Part shown: positions 50,187 to 60,147 of the stretch, piece by piece
How positions within the stretch are numbered: the stretch's first letter is position 1
How the letters are laid out: each line of letters opens with the position of its first letter
DNA from: Deltaproteobacteria bacterium
GTDB taxonomy: Bacteria > Desulfobacterota > Desulfobacteria > Desulfobacterales > Desulfosarcinaceae
Reading direction: 5' to 3'
Assembly (NCBI GenBank): GCA_020444075.1
Contig: JAHLLR010000029.1
Coordinates: 1-60,201 of the forward strand
DNA length: 60,201 bases
Notes under the pieces: generated by a model
Told to the model about the DNA's origin: nothing
Databases searched by the model: none
Seen by the model: the letters and a program-made list of their open reading frames with translations, nothing else
Translations under genes and position numbers: made by a program

Positions 50187-52079
50187 ATGAACTTACGCAA
50201 AACCCTGTTCCTGCTTACCTGCCTGATCATTTTCCTCACTCCCGCCATCCTTTTCGCCCAACAGGAGCGGATCCTCTCCTTTGACAGCCATATCGAGGTC
50301 CTGGTCAACAGCGACGTGGTGGTTTCCGAAACCATCCGTGTCCTCGCTGCCGGCCAAAAAATACGTCGGGGCATCTACCGGGACTTTCCGACCCGATACC
50401 GCAACAACCACGGCGGCGAGGTAACCGTCCGCTTCGAGGTGTTGGAGGTGCTGCGCGACAACCGGCCCGAAGCCTATCACACCGAAGCGCAGTCCAACGG
50501 CATCCGGGTGTACATGGGCAGCAAGGATGTGTATCTGCAGCCCGGCGAGTATACTTACACCCTGACCTATCGGTCCAACCGGCAGATCGGCTTTTTCGAT
50601 GAATACGACGAGCTGTACTGGAACGTCACCGGCAACGGATGGGACTTTGTCATCGATAAGGCCCAAGCGGCGGTTCAACTGCCGCCGGGGGCCGAGGTGG
50701 TCCGGTATGCGGGGTACACCGGCCCGGTCGGGGCCAGCGGCCGGGATTACACGATCGACGAGACCATGGGTGATTTTGGTTTCACCACAACCCGGGCACT
50801 GGCCCCCCATGAGGGCCTCACGATCGCGGTGGCCTGGCCCAAAGGCGTCGTGACCGAGCCGGACACGGCCGAGAAGATCGGCTACCTGCTCGGCGACAAC
50901 CGCGGAATAGTTGTGGCTTTATGCGGTCTGATCGTGCTTCTCGTTTATTACACCGCGGCCTGGTGGAAGGTGGGGCGGGATCCGACCGGAGGCGCCATCA
51001 TCCCGCGCTACGCACCGCCCAAAGGAATATCCCCTGCCGGCATGCGATTTGTCCTTGAGATGGGGTTTGACAAGAAGACCCTGGCCGTCGCCCTGGTCAA
51101 CATGGCGGTAAAAGGCTTTCTGACCATTACCGAGGACAGCGACGGTGACTACTCGCTCGAGATCACCGGCAGCCAGTCGTCTTCTCTTTCTCCGGGAGAA
51201 GCCAAAGTGGCCCGACACCTGTTCCCGCCGGGAAGTCGATCGATTGCCCTGAAAAAGACCTCGCACCAACGGGTGGGATCTGCCGTAAAAGCCCTGCGTA
51301 CCAGCCTGAGCGGCGAATACGAAAAGGCCTTCTTTTTGCGCAACACCCGCTATTTCATTCCCGGCATCGCCATCTCGGTGCTGACCCTGGGCGGTATCAT
51401 CCTGACCGCCTCCATGGCTCCCGTGGCCATGTTCATGATGGTCTGGCTGTCGGGCTGGAGTGCCGGTGTTTATGTCCTCGGCATCACGGTGATCGCCGCC
51501 TGGCGCAGCCGCAAGGTGGCCGGGGCGATGGCCATCACCCTGTTTGCCCTGCCTTTTATCGTCGGCGAAATCGTCGGCATCGGAGTGCTCGCCTCGGCCA
51601 TCGGCTTTACGAGCCTGGTCCTTTTCCTGGGTATCGTGGCCGCCAATATCGTGTTCTACCACCTGCTCAAGGCGCCGACCCTGGCCGGCAGGCGGTTGAT
51701 GGACGACATCGAGGGCCTGAAGCTGTATATGCGCGTAGCGGAAAAAGAGCGCCTGAACCTGCTCAACCCGCCGGACCGGACGCCGGAACACTTCGAAGCC
51801 CTGCTACCCTGTGCGATGGCTCTGGATGTGGAGAACGACTGGAACGAGCAGTTTGCCGATGTCCTGGCCAACGCGGCTGTCGATCCGGCGTCGGGACGCC
51901 ACCGCACCCCGTCCTGGTACAGCGGCCGCACGCCCTTCACCGGCCTGGCCGCCAGCCTGGGCGGATCCTTCGCCGGGGCTGTCTCCGCGTCGTCCAGCGC
52001 GCCGGGATCGTCGTCGGGAAGCGGCGGGGGCGGATCTTCCGGCGGTGGTGGGGGTGGCGGGGGCGGCGGGGGGTGGTAG
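50187..52079 (+). CDS. DUF2207 membrane protein
   Basis: 630 residues. A signal peptide (MNLRKTLFLLTCLIIFLTPA) leads into an extracytoplasmic beta domain (FDSHIEVLVNSDVVVSETIRV, GIYRDFPTRYRN) typical of DUF2207. A membrane helix lies near residues 245-262 (GIVVALCGLIVLLVYYT), several more between about 390 and 500, and the cytoplasmic part reads AMALDVENDWNEQFADVLAN. The C-terminus is an extreme Ser/Gly tract ending in 11 Gly and Trp, common for this family. No strong ribosome site before ATG 50187. It normally partners LemA. Function unknown. Confidence 0.88.
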   Translation: MNLRKTLFLLTCLIIFLTPAILFAQQERILSFDSHIEVLVNSDVVVSETIRVLAAGQKIRRGIYRDFPTRYRNNHGGEVTVRFEVLEVLRDNRPEAYHTEAQSNGIRVYMGSKDVYLQPGEYTYTLTYRSNRQIGFFDEYDELYWNVTGNGWDFVIDKAQAAVQLPPGAEVVRYAGYTGPVGASGRDYTIDETMGDFGFTTTRALAPHEGLTIAVAWPKGVVTEPDTAEKIGYLLGDNRGIVVALCGLIVLLVYYTAAWWKVGRDPTGGAIIPRYAPPKGISPAGMRFVLEMGFDKKTLAVALVNMAVKGFLTITEDSDGDYSLEITGSQSSSLSPGEAKVARHLFPPGSRSIALKKTSHQRVGSAVKALRTSLSGEYEKAFFLRNTRYFIPGIAISVLTLGGIILTASMAPVAMFMMVWLSGWSAGVYVLGITVIAAWRSRKVAGAMAITLFALPFIVGEIVGIGVLASAIGFTSLVLFLGIVAANIVFYHLLKAPTLAGRRLMDDIEGLKLYMRVAEKERLNLLNPPDRTPEHFEALLPCAMALDVENDWNEQFADVLANAAVDPASGRHRTPSWYSGRTPFTGLAASLGGSFAGAVSASSSAPGSSSGSGGGGSSGGGGGGGGGGGW

Positions 52080-52213
52080 AAGCAGGTCCCCAGGGCAACA
52101 CCGTTCTTTTCTGCTTTACCCCTTTACTCCTAAACTGGCAGGCGTTACGATTCCTATTAATTGTGAAATCGTTGTTATAGACCCCTTGGAAGGGACACTC
52201 GGGAGGAACGCTC

Positions 52214-53146
52214 ATGGAAAAAAAAGTGTTGATCGCCGTGGATGATTCACGCCATTCGGAAAATGCCGTTCGTTATGCGGCCGGGGTTTACGAAACGGTG
52301 AAGGAGATGAAGATCGTCCTGTTTCATGTTGAACCCACGATCTCTCAATACCTGGTAGACGAAGCCAAAACAAAACCCGGCGCTTATGCCGAGCTGCAAA
52401 AACTGATGCGTAAAAGCCACCAGGCGGCCCAGGCGATGCTCGAAAAGGACAAAGCGCTGATGGTCTCGTCGGGAGTGGCGGAAAAGGATATTCAGGTTAT
52501 GTCGCTGCCCCGAAAATTCGGCGCGGCCAAGGATATCCTGGAGTACGGCACGGCACTGCTCTACGATGCCATCATCGTCGGCCGACGGGGCCTCTCCGGC
52601 CTGGCGGAAGTCTTTATCGGCAGCGTCAGCGCCAATATCGTGGACAACTCCCAACTGGTTCCCGTCTGGCTGGTGGATGAGAAAAACCCGTCCCAGGAGG
52701 TCATGGTGGCCGTGGATGGATCCGAGAGCTCCCTGCGTGCGGTTGATCATCTCGCATTCATCCTCGGGGGCAATCCCAATATCGCTATTACGTTCTTTCA
52801 TGTGGCGCCCCGGCTATCGGACGTCTGCCCGATTGATTTTTCGGAAACGGACACATCGCAGCTCGAAGCGGTCATTCAGCAGGGCGACAAAGCCTGTATC
52901 GATCGGTTTTATGCCCACGCCCTGAAAAAACTCGAGGAAGCCGGGATCGAGGAACGTCAGATCAAGGTCGATGTCAGGAAGGGGGGGCTCCGGGTCGGAA
53001 AATCCGTTTTGGAAGCTTACCGAAAGGGGAATTTCGGCACGCTGATCGTCGGCAGGCGGGGAATGAACAAACAGTTTTTTACCGGCAGTGTCAGCCGCAG
53101 CCTAGTCAATCAGTTTTCCAAAGGTGCTCTCTGGGTGGTTCCCTGA
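52214..53146 (+). CDS. Tandem universal stress protein
   Basis: 310 residues comprising two UspA domains. Domain 1 begins KVLIAVDDSRHSENAVRYAA and ends near IIVGRRGLSGLAEVFIGSVSANIVDNS. Domain 2 begins EVMVAVDGSESSLRAVDHLA near residue 160 and ends with LIVGRRGMNKQFFTGSVSRSLVNQ. Both keep the G-x2-G-x9-G-S/T nucleotide-binding pattern, so ATP binding is likely. GGGAGG precedes the start. Such proteins respond to starvation or redox stress; no operon partner is evident. Confidence 0.93.
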   Translation: MEKKVLIAVDDSRHSENAVRYAAGVYETVKEMKIVLFHVEPTISQYLVDEAKTKPGAYAELQKLMRKSHQAAQAMLEKDKALMVSSGVAEKDIQVMSLPRKFGAAKDILEYGTALLYDAIIVGRRGLSGLAEVFIGSVSANIVDNSQLVPVWLVDEKNPSQEVMVAVDGSESSLRAVDHLAFILGGNPNIAITFFHVAPRLSDVCPIDFSETDTSQLEAVIQQGDKACIDRFYAHALKKLEEAGIEERQIKVDVRKGGLRVGKSVLEAYRKGNFGTLIVGRRGMNKQFFTGSVSRSLVNQFSKGALWVVP

Positions 53147-53245
53147 CGCATTTTCAACAGGCCGAATCTACCCGACCAGACGGAAGCCTTTGGCAGCAAT
53201 GGCTCACGACGAAATTGACGCACGGTACCATCCCCTGATCGTGAT

Positions 53246-53776
53246 TCACAGGTTTTTCTTTTCAAACCAAAAGAACAACCCAATTGTTCCCACCCAAAAC
53301 AAAGGAATGATGATCCACTGCGAAATATTTATCGCTTCCGGAAGTCCGATTTTTCCGAAGTCCTTCCAGGCAAGAACGGTTGACTTAAAAAAAGGATAGA
53401 GTTCTGCATAGAGTGCCGCCCCCGCCACCATGCCAAGTATGGCAAACACGGCGTGCCAGCGCCCTTCCCCCAACGCGCCAAGGGAGGTGCCGGGGCAAAA
53501 GCCCATGATCGCCCATCCGGCACCGAACAGAGCGCCTCCGATCACCACGGCACCGACATTCATCGGTTTATGGCTCAACGTTATGATTTCCATGTTCGAG
53601 AGCCAAAGGATTCCGACCATTCCCACCAGAATTGCCGAAAGCATGAATTTAAATATGGTCATGTCCGTCAACAGCATTGCGCCGACCTGCTTGTCGAAGC
53701 GGAGAACACGACCTTTCTGAAGTAGAAATCCAAACAACACACCCGTGAAAAGACCCAGCCATTGTGCGGTATTCAT
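53246..53776 (-). CDS. YeeE/YedE-family sulfur transporter half, C-terminal type
   Basis: 176 residues, about four membrane helices. The key motif GFCPGTSLGA, with a functional Cys in this family, lies near residue 90. The family imports thiosulfate or other sulfur compounds; full-length members carry two such halves. Here the halves are separate genes: this start overlaps the stop of the upstream half by 4 bp. A charged C-terminus (FWFEKKNL) closes the protein. Confidence 0.88.
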   Translation of the reverse strand: MNTAQWLGLFTGVLFGFLLQKGRVLRFDKQVGAMLLTDMTIFKFMLSAILVGMVGILWLSNMEIITLSHKPMNVGAVVIGGALFGAGWAIMGFCPGTSLGALGEGRWHAVFAILGMVAGAALYAELYPFFKSTVLAWKDFGKIGLPEAINISQWIIIPLFWVGTIGLFFWFEKKNL

Positions 53777-54315
53777 GATTTCCCCCTTCCATAAACGATA
53801 TGAGCCACCCAGACGCCTACACCAAAAAACATTGCCAAGGCTACGAACGAACTGAGGGACAATTGCATCATTCCGCTAAGCCCGTGTCCGCTTGGACATC
53901 CATCGGCCAAACGAGCGCCCACCATCGCGATAACCCCGCCCACGAATGCCCCGGCTGCCCGTTTTCCGATGGATGGGCCAAATCGCTTCTCCCATGTTGG
54001 CGGAACACTTTCCAGCCGAAAGCTCTTATCCGTGGTGGACGAAACAAGGGCACCCAGGACGATGCCGACAACCAGCATGAACTGCCAGTCTATGCGGACC
54101 TTTGTCTTGGTGAAATATTCGTTTGACTCAACATGCTCCGCGGCGATTATCTGTTCAAAAAGCCCGGCAGCCCGAACGAAAGTCGTCGAGGCGCCGAGGT
54201 AGCTGGTCTTGCCAAGCCATTGTGTCGTTGCCAGGACTGACGCGATGGCCAGGAGACCGACCAGGGCTCCGGCGAGGTAAGGGCTCCAGCCCCCATCCTC
54301 TGTTTTCCATTTCAT
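53773..54315 (-). CDS. YeeE/YedE-family sulfur transporter half, N-terminal type
   Basis: 180 residues with about four membrane helices. The Cys motif ADGCPSGHGLSGM lies near residue 140. It forms an ATGA-coupled pair with the next gene, and both are needed to make the usual two-half channel. GGAGAAACC precedes the start. Together the pair probably imports a reduced sulfur anion. The mnhG gene ends about 60 bp upstream on the same strand, so read-through from the antiporter operon is possible. Confidence 0.88.
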   Translation of the reverse strand: MKWKTEDGGWSPYLAGALVGLLAIASVLATTQWLGKTSYLGASTTFVRAAGLFEQIIAAEHVESNEYFTKTKVRIDWQFMLVVGIVLGALVSSTTDKSFRLESVPPTWEKRFGPSIGKRAAGAFVGGVIAMVGARLADGCPSGHGLSGMMQLSLSSFVALAMFFGVGVWVAHIVYGRGKS

Positions 54316-54373
54316 TGGTTTCTCCTTTCTCTTTTAAAGACAAAAATGCAATTCCCGGGAACTTGTTGAGATA

Positions 54374-54742
54374 TTAGGATTGCGGGCGCTCGCTGTCCGG
54401 ATCGGCCTGCTTGTTTTTCATCGTGTGGTCGAGTTCGTCGATCCAGGTTTTCTCGAACAGCTGAACGCCCCGGTGGTAGGCGGCGCGGCCGATCAGGTGG
54501 GCGGCCACCGGTGCGGTCAACAGCAGAAACACGATGACGGCCACGGCCCTGATGGTCGTACCCAGGTCGTCGGCCGCCACGGCTTCGGCGGCCAGGATGA
54601 ACCCCGTTCCTAACGTCCCGGCTTTGGTGGCGGCGTGCATGCGAATGAGGGTGTCCGGCAGCCGCAGCATGCCCACGGCGGCCACCAGGCAAAAAAGGCT
54701 GCCGACGATCAACAGGGTGGCCGCGATGATGGCGCTCAGCAT
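54374..54742 (-). CDS. mnhG: Na+/H+ antiporter subunit G
   Basis: 122 residues, three membrane helices. Family segments: GSLFCLVAAVGMLRLPDTLIRMHAATKAGTLG and TAPVAAHLIGRAAYHRGV. Last gene of the Mrp operon. Its start lies inside the mnhF coding end (overlap of 7 bp), showing translational coupling. MnhG is a small accessory subunit of the hetero-oligomeric antiporter. Confidence 0.93.
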   Translation of the reverse strand: MLSAIIAATLLIVGSLFCLVAAVGMLRLPDTLIRMHAATKAGTLGTGFILAAEAVAADDLGTTIRAVAVIVFLLLTAPVAAHLIGRAAYHRGVQLFEKTWIDELDHTMKNKQADPDSERPQS

Positions 54743-55059
54743 TCGTCCCCCTTTTGGTTGCGTTTGGCGCGGGCCGCCCGGCCAGAACGCAGCAGAAATC
54801 GGGCTAGGGCAACCGTGCCCAGAAAAGCGACCAGGGCGTAAGCAATGGCCACATCCAGAAAGGATGTATCCCCAGCATGCACCGCATAGGCCGCCAGAAA
54901 GGCGACGATCAGGACCGAAATCAGATCCAGCGCCACCACGCGGTCGGCTGCCTGCGGCCCCCGAACCAGCCGGAAGAATGCCAGCGCCATGCTGATGACC
55001 AGGAGCACCAGCGCCAGTCGACTGACGATCTGAAGCAGTGTCTGGCTGTCGGCGATCAT
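54736..55059 (-). CDS. mnhF: Na+/H+ antiporter subunit F
   Basis: 107 residues with three membrane helices. Typical segments are LAFFRLVRGPQAADRVVALDLIS and DVAIAYALVAFLGTVALARFL, including the conserved Asp in ADRVVALD. The start overlaps the mnhE stop by 4 bp. In the Mrp complex MnhF may line part of the cation path near MnhA. Confidence 0.93.
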   Translation of the reverse strand: MIADSQTLLQIVSRLALVLLVISMALAFFRLVRGPQAADRVVALDLISVLIVAFLAAYAVHAGDTSFLDVAIAYALVAFLGTVALARFLLRSGRAARAKRNQKGDEC

Positions 55060-55529
55060 CGCATCACCTCAAGCACCCGCCGCTCCACCCCATCCGTGAT
55101 GCTTTTGCGGAAGCGGTCCGGGTCGTCCAGAAACATGACATGAACGTAAAGGGTGCGGCGGTCTTCGGAAAGGTCGATGCTGAGCGTGCCTGGTGTCAGG
55201 GAGATCAGGTTGGCCACCAGCAGAATCTCCATTTCGGTGTTGGCACGCAAGGGGATACCGACGATACCCGGGCGGCTGATGTGCCTGGGGGTGACCACGT
55301 CCCACAACACCCGCAGATTGGACAGCACCAACTCCATCAAGAAATAGCCTACTAAACCTGCGGTTTTGGGGGCACGTTGAAAATAGCGGGACCGGCCATA
55401 CAGCGGCTGGGTGATCCATAATGCCGCATACCCCAGCGCAAACCCCGCCAAAAATCCGCTGAGGCTAAACTGCCCCTGTACACCCATATAGCCGAATGCC
55501 AGAAAGCTGTTGATAAAGAACAGATTCAT
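55056..55529 (-). CDS. mnhE: Na+/H+ antiporter subunit E
   Basis: 157 residues from ATG 55529, which overlaps the mnhD stop (ATGA) and gives the normal N-terminus MNLFFINSFLAFGYMG; a longer frame inside mnhD is rejected. Two membrane segments precede the conserved cytoplasmic domain with LRANTEMEILLVANLISLTPGTLSID and the C-terminal HVMFLDDPDRFRKSITDGVERRVLEVM. Confidence 0.92.
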   Translation of the reverse strand: MNLFFINSFLAFGYMGVQGQFSLSGFLAGFALGYAALWITQPLYGRSRYFQRAPKTAGLVGYFLMELVLSNLRVLWDVVTPRHISRPGIVGIPLRANTEMEILLVANLISLTPGTLSIDLSEDRRTLYVHVMFLDDPDRFRKSITDGVERRVLEVMR

Positions 55530-57016
55530 CGCATCTCCCCCACAACGGTGTAAACATAAGCCATCGGGTCGAGCAATTCTTCGGCCGCCGTCCGGGCCAG
55601 TTGAACAAACGGCTCCGGCCAGAAACCGATGCACACGGTCAGCAGGACCAGGGCCACGACCGGGGCCGTCATCCAGACGGAAACGCGGTTCTGGACGATG
55701 GCGGTTTCCGTCGTGGGCATTGGCTTCCAGAAGGCTTCGTTCCAGATCTTGGTCATGGAATAGACGGTCAGTAGACCCACTGCCGCAGCAACACCCGCCA
55801 GGACGAATTGTCCGGAATCCAGGCTGGATCGGATCAGGATCATTTTGGCCCAGAATCCGGACAGAGGGGGGAATCCGGCCAGGGAAAAGGCGGGTATGAA
55901 AAACAGCAGCGCCAGAAGTCCGCGGGCGTACATGCCTCCGATGCGCTTCAACGCGAATGATCCGCCGCGCTGTCGGATCAGGCCGCTGATCAAAAACAGA
56001 TTGGCCTTCACCACGATGTGGTGCAGCAGATAAAACACGGCACCGGCCAGGGCGAGGGGGGTGAACAATCCCAGACCCAGAACCATGTAACCCACCTGGC
56101 TGATGATGTGAAACGACAAAATACGTCGGATGTCGCTTTGGGCGGCCGCTCCCAGAACGCCGGTGATCATGGTCAGCGCCGCCGCTGCCAAAACCAGTTC
56201 CTGCAGACCGCTGCTGCCGAACGGAAAAATGAGGGTGAAGGTCCGGATCAGCGCATAGACGCCCACCTTGGTCAACAGACCGGAAAAGATCGCCGATACG
56301 GCCACCGGCGGGGTGTGATAGGATGCGGGCAGCCAGAAAAACAGCGGAAAGAGCCCGGATTTGATGCCGAAGGCCGTCAGGAACAGCACGGATACGGCCG
56401 CCACCTGTCCCGGATCGGCAACCGCGCGCAGCTTGAGATGCAGGTGGGCCATGTTGAGTGTTCCGGTCATGCCATAGACCATCCCCAGGCCGGTTAGAAA
56501 AAGCAGGGTGGCAAAGAGATTGATCACCACATACGTGACGCCGCCTTTAATTTGGGCGCGGGTTCTGCCAAGCACCAGCAGGGCAAACGAGGCCATCAGC
56601 ATGACCTCGAACCACACGTACAGATTGAACAGGTCGCCGGTTAGAAATGCCCCGCTGATGCCGCCTACCAGAATGTGCAGCAGCGGATAATAGCCCCGCC
56701 GTATATCGTCCGCACTGATTTCAGCCCGTGAATAGACGACCACGGCCCCGTAGACGACCCCCGTAATCAGAACCATCAGGGCGCTGAGGTGGTCGGCGAC
56801 CAGGGCGATGCCGAAGGGCGCCGGCCAGCCGCCCACGTGAAGGACGGCAATACCCTGGTGGTGGACTTGGTAGAGCAACCACCCGCCGGCGACCAGATGA
56901 ATGGCGGCAACGGTCAGTGCCGAGACATGCTGAAAAAGCGGCCGGCGGCGTCCCAGCAACGCAAGGGCCGCAGCGGCGAACGGGACAATTATCGGCGCAA
57001 CCAGCAACCCGTTCAT
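55526..57016 (-). CDS. mnhD: Na+/H+ antiporter subunit D
   Basis: 496 residues, about 14 membrane helices, homologous to the proton-pumping NuoM/NuoN subunits of complex I. Key ion-path elements are visible: the Glu in LYVWFEVMLMASFALL, the Lys in AFGIKSGLFPLFFWLPASYHTPPVAVSA, and HHIVVKANLFLISGL. It is encoded between mnhC and mnhE with 4-bp overlaps on both sides. Confidence 0.95.
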   Translation of the reverse strand: MNGLLVAPIIVPFAAAALALLGRRRPLFQHVSALTVAAIHLVAGGWLLYQVHHQGIAVLHVGGWPAPFGIALVADHLSALMVLITGVVYGAVVVYSRAEISADDIRRGYYPLLHILVGGISGAFLTGDLFNLYVWFEVMLMASFALLVLGRTRAQIKGGVTYVVINLFATLLFLTGLGMVYGMTGTLNMAHLHLKLRAVADPGQVAAVSVLFLTAFGIKSGLFPLFFWLPASYHTPPVAVSAIFSGLLTKVGVYALIRTFTLIFPFGSSGLQELVLAAAALTMITGVLGAAAQSDIRRILSFHIISQVGYMVLGLGLFTPLALAGAVFYLLHHIVVKANLFLISGLIRQRGGSFALKRIGGMYARGLLALLFFIPAFSLAGFPPLSGFWAKMILIRSSLDSGQFVLAGVAAAVGLLTVYSMTKIWNEAFWKPMPTTETAIVQNRVSVWMTAPVVALVLLTVCIGFWPEPFVQLARTAAEELLDPMAYVYTVVGEMR

Positions 57017-57399
57017 GGTCGCGGCCTTTCTGAGGGCGCAGTGTCCTGGTTTCCCGATTCGGAATTGGTCATCGCCTCGGTGTCCACCGTACCCAACTGC
57101 TGGTAGGCGCGCAAAAAAAGGATAAAAATGAATGCCAGCAAGGCAAATCCGATGACGATGGCTGTCAGAATCAGCGCCTGGGGCAGACTGTTGGCCACGG
57201 CTGCGACCGGCTGCAGCGATCCTTGTGGAATCAACGGCGGCCGGGAGGTGTCCGGACGGCCGGCGGCAAAGATCAACAGGTTGACGGCGTTGCTGGCCAG
57301 CATCAGCCCAAAAATAAAACGGACCAGATTTTTGCCCAGCATCAGGAACACACTGCCGGCCACCATGGTTCCGGTCAACAAGGCCAGGACGGTTTCCAT
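57013..57399 (-). CDS. mnhC: Na+/H+ antiporter subunit C
   Basis: 128 residues, three membrane helices, NuoK-like. Recognisable by NLVRFIFGLMLASNAVNLLIFAAG and LPQALILTAIVIGFALLAFIF. It ends in a hydrophilic tail longer than usual. The start lies 2 bp downstream of the mnhB stop and the stop overlaps mnhD. Confidence 0.94.
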   Translation of the reverse strand: METVLALLTGTMVAGSVFLMLGKNLVRFIFGLMLASNAVNLLIFAAGRPDTSRPPLIPQGSLQPVAAVANSLPQALILTAIVIGFALLAFIFILFLRAYQQLGTVDTEAMTNSESGNQDTAPSERPRP

Positions 57400-57400
57400 G

Positions 57401-57811
57401 TCAACTTTCCTCCAGGTGGAGTATGAGGGTCAAAATCGTCCCCAGCACGGCCAAAAAGACACCCACATCGAAGAGCAGGGGCGTGCCCACCGCCGGCGTA
57501 TCGACCGTCGCATCCGCCGGCCACCACAGACCGGTCAGATAGGGTTGTCCGGTAACCACGGCCATAAGACCCGAACCGATGGCCAGCAGCAGCCCCCAGG
57601 CGACCAGGACGAGGGGGTCAATGCGCAGTGCCTGACGGACCGGCTGCGGTCCTTCGGCAATGGCAAACAATGCAAAACCCGTTGCGGCCACCAGGGCCGC
57701 GGAAAAACCGCCGCCGGGCGCGTTGTGACCGCGCAGCAGCAAATAGACGGAAAAAACCAGGATTAATCCGACAAGGATGCGATTGGCAGCACGCAGGATG
57801 AATGACGGCAT
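57401..57811 (-). CDS. mnhB: Na+/H+ antiporter subunit B
   Basis: 136 residues with four membrane helices. Family features are [29 protein letters not shown] and the tail [25 protein letters not shown]. It begins 9 bp after mnhA. MnhB packs against the C-terminal part of MnhA in Mrp complexes. Confidence 0.94.
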   Translation of the reverse strand: MPSFILRAANRILVGLILVFSVYLLLRGHNAPGGGFSAALVAATGFALFAIAEGPQPVRQALRIDPLVLVAWGLLLAIGSGLMAVVTGQPYLTGLWWPADATVDTPAVGTPLLFDVGVFLAVLGTILTLILHLEES

Positions 57812-57819
57812 GGTTGGGT

Positions 57820-60066
57820 TTACCTCCTCCGTCTGGCCAGCAGCGAAAAACCGGCCAGACCCGCCGTAGCCACCACGACGAGTTCGCCCAGGGTGTCCAG
57901 GCTGCGAAAATCGACGAGGATGACGTTGACGATGTTGCGTCCATGGGCTGCGATCGCGCTGTTTTGTTCGAAAAAATCGGTAAGCTGCCGATCGAGCGGT
58001 CCACCGGTGACCGCCAGGGTCAGCGCGGCGACCAGCGTGCCGACGCCCACGGCCACCAGGGCATCGAACCAGCGCCCGGGTGAATGGAGTCCGGCTGTTT
58101 TGTCAAGCGATGGCAGTCGCAGCAGGACGATGGCAACGATGATCAGGGTCAGGGTCTCCACCAGCAGTTGGGTGAGGGCCAGATCCGGAGCACCGTATAC
58201 CAGAAAGATCAGTGCCGCGCCGGAACCGATCACTCCCAAGGCACAAACGGCCAGGACGCGGGAGCGGGCGACCACCACCACACCAAGGGCCGCTGCCATC
58301 AGGGTAACCAGCAGCCACTGTGCCAACGGCAGGGACGGCAGGTGCAGCAGACCGGGACGTGTTGTGGCATTCAAGGCCCAGATGCCGGCGGTGGCCAGCG
58401 TGAACACGCCGATGATCGTCAGCAGATAGCGATGCAGCGAGCCGTTTTGGATGAAGCGGGTCAGCCCGGCAGCGGTTCGGGCCGTGGCGGCCATTCCCAT
58501 TTCGTAAAGCCGGTCACCAGTGACGGGCAGTCTTGCCATCCGGTCGGCCAGCCAGCCTCTTATCGACCGCCTGACCAGATAGAGCCCCAACCCCAACCCC
58601 ATGGTCAGGAAACTTAAGAGCAGCGGTTCATTGAATCCGTGGAACAGCTTTAACTGAACCGGTTCCACGGTCGGATGAAACGCGGAAACGGCCGGCTGTA
58701 TCAGCCATCGCCCGACCCAGTCGGGGAAAATGCCGAAGACCAAACCCAGTGCGCCGATGGTCGCCGGGCCCAGCCACATGCCAATGGGTGCTTCGTGGGG
58801 TGCTCTGGGCGTCTGTCGCGGGGGTCCCAGAAATGGCCGGATCGCAATGATACCGGCAATGGCGGCCATCAGGGCATTGGACAGCACTGCTGCGGTGGTG
58901 GCAAAAGCCGGGAACATCTCTTCGGTCAGGGCGCCTGCATACATGATTTCCTTGCCGATGAATCCTAAAAAGAGGGGAAAACCAGCCATGGACATGGCAG
59001 CGGTGGCGGCGCCGAACGTCGTCATGGGCATGCTGCGGATCAACCCGCCGATGCTCTCGATCTGGCGGGTTCCGGTCTCATGGTCGATGATGCCGACCAC
59101 CAGAAAGAGGGCGGATTTGTACAGGGAGTGAACCAGCAGAAAGGTGACCGCGGCTGTCAGTGCCGGTGTGGTCTTGCCACCCAGAAACATGACCAGGATG
59201 CCCAGGGCCATGATGGTGGTATAGGCCAGCATGCGTTTGAGATCTGATTGGCCGACGGCCAGAATGGCTCCCAGCAGGGCCGTTACGCCGCCGACCCCAA
59301 CCAGGGTGCCCATCCATGCCTCAGTGCCGCCCAGAACCGGATGAAACCGGGCCAGCAGGTAAATGCCCGCCTTGACCATGGTGGCCGAATGCAAAAATGC
59401 GCTGATTGGCGTCGGCGCGGCCATGGCGTTGGGAAGCCAGAAATGAAACGGAAACTGGGCGGATTTGGTGAAGGCGCCGATTAACACCATTGCCAGGATG
59501 AAAAGGTAATTCGTTTGTCGCTGCAGCAGCCGGGCCTGCTCGGCAAGGGCGGAGATCCGGTAGGTGTCGACGATTCCGCCGATCATCAAGAACCCGATCA
59601 GCAGGACAAGACCGCCGGCGCCGGTGACCAGCAGCGCCTGACGTGCATGGCTGCGGGCACTTTCGTTCTTGTTGTCGAAGCCGATGAGCAGGTACGACAA
59701 TACCGTGGTCAGTTCCCAGAAGACGAACAGGGTGATCAGGTTGTCGGCCAGCACCAGTCCTATCATGGAGAGCAGAAACAGGTGCAGAAAAGCAAAAAAC
59801 CGGACGTAATACCGGTGGCCGGCCATGTAGTCGGCTGAAAAAAGAACCACGAAGACACCGGTTCCGGTGATGATCAGGCCGAACAGCACACTCAATCCAT
59901 CGACGGCGACGTCGAGGTTGACACCGATTCCGGGAATCCAGTCCCAAGAGAAGAAAATGGCGCCGCCGCCTACCGCCGCCGGCACCCGTGAGCACAACCC
60001 GGCAAAGATCGCCAGCGGCAGCAGTGCCGTCAACCTGGCAAAAATTATGGATTCCGTGCGCTGCAT
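57820..60066 (-). CDS. mnhA: Na+/H+ antiporter subunit A
   Basis: 748 residues, first gene of the complete mnhABCDEFG operon. The N-terminal 480 residues are NuoL-like, with [17 protein letters not shown] (Glu), [36 protein letters not shown] and [22 protein letters not shown]. The C-terminal 200 residues match the MbhD/E-like extension ([56 protein letters not shown]). Mrp antiporters exchange Na+ for H+ and support pH and sodium homeostasis. No strong ribosome site is seen before ATG 60066. Confidence 0.95.
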   Translation of the reverse strand: MQRTESIIFARLTALLPLAIFAGLCSRVPAAVGGGAIFFSWDWIPGIGVNLDVAVDGLSVLFGLIITGTGVFVVLFSADYMAGHRYYVRFFAFLHLFLLSMIGLVLADNLITLFVFWELTTVLSYLLIGFDNKNESARSHARQALLVTGAGGLVLLIGFLMIGGIVDTYRISALAEQARLLQRQTNYLFILAMVLIGAFTKSAQFPFHFWLPNAMAAPTPISAFLHSATMVKAGIYLLARFHPVLGGTEAWMGTLVGVGGVTALLGAILAVGQSDLKRMLAYTTIMALGILVMFLGGKTTPALTAAVTFLLVHSLYKSALFLVVGIIDHETGTRQIESIGGLIRSMPMTTFGAATAAMSMAGFPLFLGFIGKEIMYAGALTEEMFPAFATTAAVLSNALMAAIAGIIAIRPFLGPPRQTPRAPHEAPIGMWLGPATIGALGLVFGIFPDWVGRWLIQPAVSAFHPTVEPVQLKLFHGFNEPLLLSFLTMGLGLGLYLVRRSIRGWLADRMARLPVTGDRLYEMGMAATARTAAGLTRFIQNGSLHRYLLTIIGVFTLATAGIWALNATTRPGLLHLPSLPLAQWLLVTLMAAALGVVVVARSRVLAVCALGVIGSGAALIFLVYGAPDLALTQLLVETLTLIIVAIVLLRLPSLDKTAGLHSPGRWFDALVAVGVGTLVAALTLAVTGGPLDRQLTDFFEQNSAIAAHGRNIVNVILVDFRSLDTLGELVVVATAGLAGFSLLARRRR

Positions 60067-60147
60067 GGTTGGTTTACCTTTTCATCGAGGCGTCCGCTTT
60101 TGTGCGGTGCAAGGCTATACCCGCGCCCTGTTCTGTTTATTATCGCT